Positions 60,551 through 64,000 of a stretch of DNA of 64,000 bases are shown here, piece by piece (the stretch's first letter is position 1; every line of letters begins with the position of its first letter). A model generated the notes under the pieces. The model was not told the origin of the DNA and did no database searches. It was given only the letters and a program-made list of their open reading frames with translations. This DNA is from CAMTWZ01 sp041749075 (GTDB lineage Bacteria; Bacteroidota; Rhodothermia; Balneolales; HLUCCA01), in NCBI GenBank assembly GCA_041749075.1, contig JBGTBY010000011.1:1-64000 (forward strand), given 5' to 3'. Both the position numbers and the translations under genes were made by a program.

Positions 60551-60702
60551 CCAACTAACGGCTTTGCGTTTGTGCGGCGAGTCGTTCGAACTAAGTTAAT
60601 GGATTTACACTTTGATGTAAACGGCCTCCGCAAACCCCGAAACCGAGGCGAGTCCGAACGATCCCGATTCATCGGGACCGCGAAGCGAAACGCTTGTTAG
60701 CT
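60551..60702 (-). other. attC recombination site E
   Basis: This full-length site runs from CCAACTAACGG to CTTGTTAGCT, with GCGTTTGTGCGG facing CCGCGAAGCGAAACGC. It is nearly identical inside to A, B and F. The right end GTTAGCTGGCT is the exact 11-base complement of the left end of F (AGCCAGCTAAC). Confidence 0.88.
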
Positions 60703-60719
60703 GGCTGTACTTTGGAGTA

Positions 60720-61073
60720 CTAATAATGTACAATAATTTCAGTACGACTTATTTCAAGAACTGAATTCTTGGTAAAAAGAGTTCTAAGTACATCAAAGTT
60801 CTTGTCGAATAATGTAATCAAATCCGTGTTTGTAATGTTTCCCGTCGAAACAATTAACAACTTCGATGGTTTTCCCGATAAAATGTAATTATCCCAAAAA
60901 TCAGTGTCTTTGGAAATTACAATACGTCCATGTTCCTCGGCCACCTTAATGATATATCCGTCGGATGTTCTGTTTTGATCGGGAAGTTCCAAAGTGTGTA
61001 CGGCATCCACTCCTTTGGATACCAAGAAATCCGAAAGTCTTTTCGGAAGTTGGGCATCAACCAGAATTTTCAC
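60720..61073 (-). CDS. DUF5615 PIN-like toxin
   Basis: This 117-residue protein starts from GTG 61073 (reads VKILVDAQLPKRLSDFL). It shows the DUF5615 pattern: ILVDAQLP, GVDAVHTLELPDQNRTSDGYI and IVISKDTDFWD, with the acidic residues of a PIN-like nuclease. The start overlaps the DUF433 stop (GTGA). It is the toxin of a DUF433/DUF5615 pair. Confidence 0.82.
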   Translation of the reverse strand: MKILVDAQLPKRLSDFLVSKGVDAVHTLELPDQNRTSDGYIIKVAEEHGRIVISKDTDFWDNYILSGKPSKLLIVSTGNITNTDLITLFDKNFDVLRTLFTKNSVLEISRTEIIVHY

Positions 61074-61309
61074 AAAGCAACGCGTTGAAAAGATTTGGTT
61101 TGTGTCAGTCTGGCGGCGTATTCCAGACAAGCTAGAAGATCATCGTTTTCCAGATCGGAATAATCGTTTAGAATTTCTTGGTGGGACATTCCTGAAGCCA
61201 TGAGTTCCAATAGCATATCAACCGAATACCGCAATCCACGAACAGTAGGTTTACCGTGGTAAATGTCCGGTTTTCGGGTAATTCGAGTAAGCAAGCTTGT
61301 TGTTTTCAT
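61070..61309 (-). CDS. DUF433 antitoxin
   Basis: This 79-residue protein has the DUF433 pattern: ITRKPDIYHGKPTVRGLRYSV, MLLELMASGMSHQEILNDY and LENDDLLACLEYAA. It is an HTH-like antitoxin in VapBC-like modules. It is the first gene of the cassette between sites E and F. Confidence 0.85.
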   Translation of the reverse strand: MKTTSLLTRITRKPDIYHGKPTVRGLRYSVDMLLELMASGMSHQEILNDYSDLENDDLLACLEYAARLTQTKSFQRVAL

Positions 61310-61466
61310 GAGAATTCACCTTTTTCCTTTTAACCAAAATACAGAATAGCCCTCGTTGCCACAATGTTGATTAAAACCACGTCTTTGGTGTTTACTACCG
61401 CTCACAATGCAAATTCGTAAGATCAGGCGTGTCAATCTCTTTGCAAGATCCATCACCTGCATAAAG

Positions 61467-61618
61467 CCAGCTAACGGCTTTGCGTTTGTGCGGAGAGCCG
61501 TTCGGATTAAGTTAATGGAATTACTCTTTGCTGCAAACGCTCGCCGCAAACCCCGAAACCGAGGCGAGTCCGCACGAGCCCGATTTATCGGGACCGCGCA
61601 GCGCAACGCTTGTTATGG
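61467..61618 (-). other. attC recombination site F
   Basis: This full-length site runs from CCAGCTAACGG to CTTGTTATGG, with the same interior as E. The right end GTTATGGCACCC is complementary to the left end of G (GGGTGCTATAAC) with one mismatch. Confidence 0.88.
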
Positions 61619-61669
61619 CACCCTTATCTATTGAATATTTCCAGTCATTCGTTTGGAAATAGCTTGTAA

Positions 61670-61840
61670 TCAGCTGGAAACAGTTTTTTTTGACTTCGAT
61701 TCAAGCGCCTTTACTCGCTTCTGACGCTTGGCTTTTTTCTCACGAAAGTATGAGCTTAATAGCTGCTTCTCAGCTTGAGTAAGCTCTTCTCCGCCAATTA
61801 CATCGACATTGAGTTGCCCTATATGTCTACTTTTGATCAT
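61670..61840 (-). CDS. 56-residue basic protein, coupled to the upstream cassette gene
   Basis: Its ATG (61838-61840) lies inside the 3' end of the 175-residue gene (14-base overlap). The product starts MIKSRHIGQLNVDVIGGEEL and ends in a Lys/Arg-rich helix (YFREKKAKRQKRVKALESK). The overlap and the place just before site F indicate a real second gene of the cassette. An antitoxin-like or DNA-binding role is possible; no family was recognised. Confidence 0.55.
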   Translation of the reverse strand: MIKSRHIGQLNVDVIGGEELTQAEKQLLSSYFREKKAKRQKRVKALESKSKKTVSS

Positions 61841-62354
61841 TGTGATAGTACCTGTCGATCAATTTGATTGCTGCTTTTGTATCAATTACAATTAAACGCT
61901 TACCTACAAGTTCAGCACCTAAAGTCTTTGTGTAATGACCAATTAACTCTGTTTTGGACACAAAAGCAATATTTCCTTGGTGGCCTCTTTGAAATGAAAC
62001 CTTACAACCGAATGCAACCAGGTTTCCAGCTACTCCGGCGTACATTTTGGAGGATCCTTTGTTAAACGGCGCATTTTCTAACAAATGCAGGAAAACGTGA
62101 TCCGATTTAACTTCTAAACTAACTAGACCCTGGATAATAGCTGGATTATTGACGATTGTCAGTTTATATATCTCACGCTCTTTGTGCAAAAACTCTGCTT
62201 TCCAATTAAACTGCCAACCATTCTTGGCATTAATACTTTTGAGATCGGACTTGCCAATAAGAGATACCTCGGTGTGAAAGCTATCCCCAGTTACCACATT
62301 CTCGATGGAACGAGTAAGCTTGTCGATTATGAAATCTAATCCGAGATTTTGCAT
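61827..62354 (-). CDS. Cassette protein of unknown function, possibly GNAT-like
   Basis: This 175-residue protein has recognisable blocks LDFIIDKLTRSIENVVTGDSF, NGWQFNWKAEF, YKLTIVNN, GLVSLEVKSDHVFLHLLENAPFN and MYAGVAGNLVAFGCKVSF (shown in parts). The beta-alpha pattern of the second half resembles a GNAT fold (strand, helix with AGVAGNLVAF, and TLGAELVGKRLIV). The function is unknown. Together with the 56-residue gene it fills the cassette between F and G; a GNAT-type toxin with a small antitoxin is one possibility. Confidence 0.5.
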   Translation of the reverse strand: MQNLGLDFIIDKLTRSIENVVTGDSFHTEVSLIGKSDLKSINAKNGWQFNWKAEFLHKEREIYKLTIVNNPAIIQGLVSLEVKSDHVFLHLLENAPFNKGSSKMYAGVAGNLVAFGCKVSFQRGHQGNIAFVSKTELIGHYTKTLGAELVGKRLIVIDTKAAIKLIDRYYHNDQK

Positions 62355-62430
62355 TCCTTAAGGTACGGATATGAGCGCAGATGACGAACTTGTCTGTATC
62401 GAATTGAGTGCTATGCGCCTTAGATAGGGG

Positions 62431-62554
62431 TGCTATAACGCCCCTGCGTTTAAGCGGCGATTCCCTACGAGTTAAGTTAAAGTATTTGTCATTTTTAGCA
62501 AACTCTTAGTCAACCAAAACCCGGGGGAGAGACCGCTTGAAACGCTTGTTATGC
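62431..62554 (-). other. attC recombination site G
   Basis: The site runs from TGCTATAACG to CTTGTTATGC. GCGTTTAAGCGG near the left is complementary to CCGCTTGAAACGC near the right except for one base. The interior differs from A/B/E/F and is shorter (about 124 bases). The following gene ends 4 bases to the right, as expected for gene-then-attC order. Confidence 0.8.
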
Positions 62555-62557
62555 TCT

Positions 62558-62938
62558 CTATACTTTAGTGGAAGTCTCCCTTATTTCTTCTATTTCATTT
62601 TTGATATAAAGTGATGCCGCCTGAACTATATCTTCAAAATGAATTGCCTGTTTTATTAATCTATCAGCTCCTAATCGTCCAACAACAAATTCGGAACTTC
62701 CTACTTGCTTAAAGAACCAGCCCTGATGGGTTCTTTTATTTTCGGACAACCTTTTCCACTCGTTGATAAGTTCAGGACGATGTATTATAAAGTTTTGGAT
62801 ATCAGTCACACTAATATCGTTGTATGTTTCGAAATATCCGGTTGCTTTAAGTAAAGAATACAAGGATTCATTGCAACTGCTTTCATAAAATCGAGTAGGG
62901 ATTTCTAGTAAATCAGCAATAATACTCTTGGTTCCCAT
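62558..62938 (-). CDS. Cassette protein of unknown function
   Basis: The product has 126 residues from ATG 62938 (MGTKSIIADLLEIPTRFYES); an upstream in-frame ATG at 62995 is possible. It is mostly helical, with WKRLSENKRTHQGWFFKQ and a final IKNEIEEIRE helix. No family was recognised. The gene abuts attC site G. On its right side no complementary attC is found, so the array may end here. Confidence 0.5.
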   Translation of the reverse strand: MGTKSIIADLLEIPTRFYESSCNESLYSLLKATGYFETYNDISVTDIQNFIIHRPELINEWKRLSENKRTHQGWFFKQVGSSEFVVGRLGADRLIKQAIHFEDIVQAASLYIKNEIEEIRETSTKV

Positions 62939-63094
62939 ATCAGAGTTCCCTTTCTGAGATACATCGAAGAAAGGATAAGACCGCGGCCTTTGCATCAGGG
63001 TTCGATTGGTTAAAGCCAGATCTACAACTCACAATAATATAGGATTGGAGAGTTAGTCATCTTTTAATGAGTTTTTATATGAGGCTTGATAAAT

Positions 63095-63406
63095 TCAGTT
63101 ATAGTTCAAATTTTTAAAACGTTTTTCAATACCTTTATCTCTTGCTAACTGAAGATTGATTTCACTAAAGATTTCTATTCCTTTTAAACACTTTAGGATA
63201 TATTTTAACTCCTCTTCTGTTGTTTTAATATCAGGGTCTGTTTCATTGAGCTGATGAATAATTGCCCACGTTTTCTTTAGTAGACTATGTTCTTCGGAAA
63301 TATTTAGGAATCCGCAATTCCATGAATATAAATCCCTATCAGATATCTTTCCGATTAGATAATCTTCTATATTTTCAATAAATCTTTGCTTACTGTAGCT
63401 ATTCAT
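63095..63406 (-). CDS. Immunity-like small protein downstream of the Rhs gene
   Basis: This 103-residue acidic, helical protein (MNSYSKQRFIENIEDYLIGK, ISEEHSLLKKTWAIIHQL) starts 7 bases after the stop of the Rhs-type gene. Position and size fit an immunity protein against the C-terminal toxin of that gene; the family was not recognised. Confidence 0.5.
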   Translation of the reverse strand: MNSYSKQRFIENIEDYLIGKISDRDLYSWNCGFLNISEEHSLLKKTWAIIHQLNETDPDIKTTEEELKYILKCLKGIEIFSEINLQLARDKGIEKRFKNLNYN

Positions 63407-63413
63407 TGATTTA

Positions 63414-64000
63414 TTACCTATCAAGTGATCTATCTTTATTTATCATTTGCCCTGATTCAAGTCGTATTGCGTCAAAATCTCGATGTACGATTCTTCCTTG
63501 TGAGTCGGTTACTTCGTGAACTACCGCTACGGTATTTCCCTTGCTATCTTTGTATGCAACGATTCTATTAACGCCCCCTGTTTCTTTTCCTTGCCATATA
63601 GCATTTTTAGATCGTTGAATTTCTGGGGTTAATTTTGAGAAATTAAGTTTTTGTCCAAGTTCATTTACAGTTGTGGAATTAGCAAAAAACTCATCACCTC
63701 TTTTAACAAGTCCTTCGGCAATAGGTACAGCAATATCACCTTTTCTCAGTAGCCCAAGAGCTTGGTCAGTCGCCTGCGCCCCACGTCGGAAATACCCAGA
63801 AGAGGGAGCAATGGGCAACGCCGCAGCCGTAACATCTAGCGCCGCCCAGCCGGCATTGGCCCAAGTAGGATTTTGAACAAAATCCGAAATACTCCAAATT
63901 GCAAAACCTATGTCTAAAACATCCCAAGGTGTTCTACCATCCGGATCCACATACCGCAACGGGTTATTGTAGCCGTAGCTGTAGGGGGACTGTGTGTACA
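63414..64000 (-). CDS. Rhs-type protein, C-terminal part (partial)
   Basis: The gene enters from beyond the right edge; the first readable residues are SPYSYGYNNPLRYVDPDGR, the end of an Rhs core where the variable C-terminal tip begins. The tip of about 175 residues (TPWDVLDIGFAIWSISDF, AGWAALDVTAAALPIAPSSG, NRIVAYKDSKGNTVAVVHEV, IVHRDFDAIRLESGQ) is probably a polymorphic toxin. I cannot assign an enzymatic class. It is followed by the immunity-like gene. Confidence 0.8.
   Translation of the reverse strand, partial: YTQSPYSYGYNNPLRYVDPDGRTPWDVLDIGFAIWSISDFVQNPTWANAGWAALDVTAAALPIAPSSGYFRRGAQATDQALGLLRKGDIAVPIAEGLVKRGDEFFANSTTVNELGQKLNFSKLTPEIQRSKNAIWQGKETGGVNRIVAYKDSKGNTVAVVHEVTDSQGRIVHRDFDAIRLESGQMINKDRSLDR

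Noticed and set aside
61316..61606. Open frame of 96 codons, with similar ones at 60457-60672 and 56810-57058
   Set aside because: They run through attC sites; their shared residues (NRxRxDSPRFRGLRR-like) come from the palindromic site, not from a gene family.

Overview
The window looks like the chromosome of a bacterium of the Bacteroidota/Balneolota/Rhodothermota branch. The grounds are a collapsed division cluster in the order mraZ-rsmH-ftsL-ftsI-murE-mraY-murD-ftsW-murG-murC-ftsQ-ftsA-ftsZ without murB or ddl, weak Shine-Dalgarno signals at many starts, secreted beta-propeller lipoproteins, a carboxypeptidase-regulatory-like surface protein and an Rhs-type protein. The lineage is inferred from gene content only. 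No rRNA, tRNA, CRISPR array or insertion sequence was recognised.

Layout. (1) 0.2-1.3 kb: a beta-propeller lipoprotein. (2) 1.5-7.2 kb: a methionine/aspartate-family operon (CoA-binding protein, metY, metX, thrA). Two RNA switches in tandem precede it: a short Cys-rich leader peptide with its own terminator, then a SAM-I riboswitch with a second terminator. (3) 7.3-9.1 kb: a conserved protein of unknown function. (4) 14.8-9.1 kb, minus strand: a five-gene phospho-signalling operon (Ser/Thr kinase, FHA protein, PP2C, trypsin-FHA protein, PP2C). (5) 14.9-29.8 kb: the division and cell-wall operon, with three MraZ boxes in front and a terminator behind. (6) 29.9-31 kb: AT-rich short repeats and a methyltransferase gene mark the change to AT-rich DNA.

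(7) 31-49.7 kb is a defence-type island. It holds a type III-like restriction-modification set (Mod, AlbA/HATPase regulator, Res, small PD-(D/E)XK-like protein), a TIR protein next to an AlbA_2 protein, a stump of a type IIG-like enzyme, a reverse-transcriptase-like protein whose YxDD box reads VSDE, a UPF0489 arginase-like protein, HNH and GIY-YIG nucleases, and a gene of unknown function. Three decayed copies of the 5' end of one GNAT-like acetyltransferase gene lie immediately after the last gene of successive modules (42.83, 48.48 and 49.75 kb), as if they were module borders.

(8) 50-55.8 kb: a YqiJ-like/flotillin membrane pair, a secreted propeller, a DUF5060-type glycoside-hydrolase-like lipoprotein and a small membrane protein. 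(9) 55.86-62.55 kb is an array of integron gene cassettes. About seven attC-like sites, some of them truncated, separate minus-strand cassettes. These are mostly toxin-antitoxin modules (PIN, HigA-like, nucleotidyltransferase, Unstab_antitox, RelB/YafQ, DUF433/DUF5615), plus one large lipoprotein and two cassettes of unknown function. Paired ends of neighbouring sites are complementary over 8-14 bases, which gives independent support for the cassette borders. No integrase gene is in the window. (10) 62.6-64 kb: a last cassette-like gene, then a small immunity-like gene and the C-terminal part of an Rhs-type protein that runs off the right edge.

Regions 2, 4 and 5 are compact core operons with ATGA-type overlaps and balanced base composition. 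Regions 7 and 9 are accessory, with stumps, chimeric ORFs and shared tails that point to repeated insertion, deletion and recombination.
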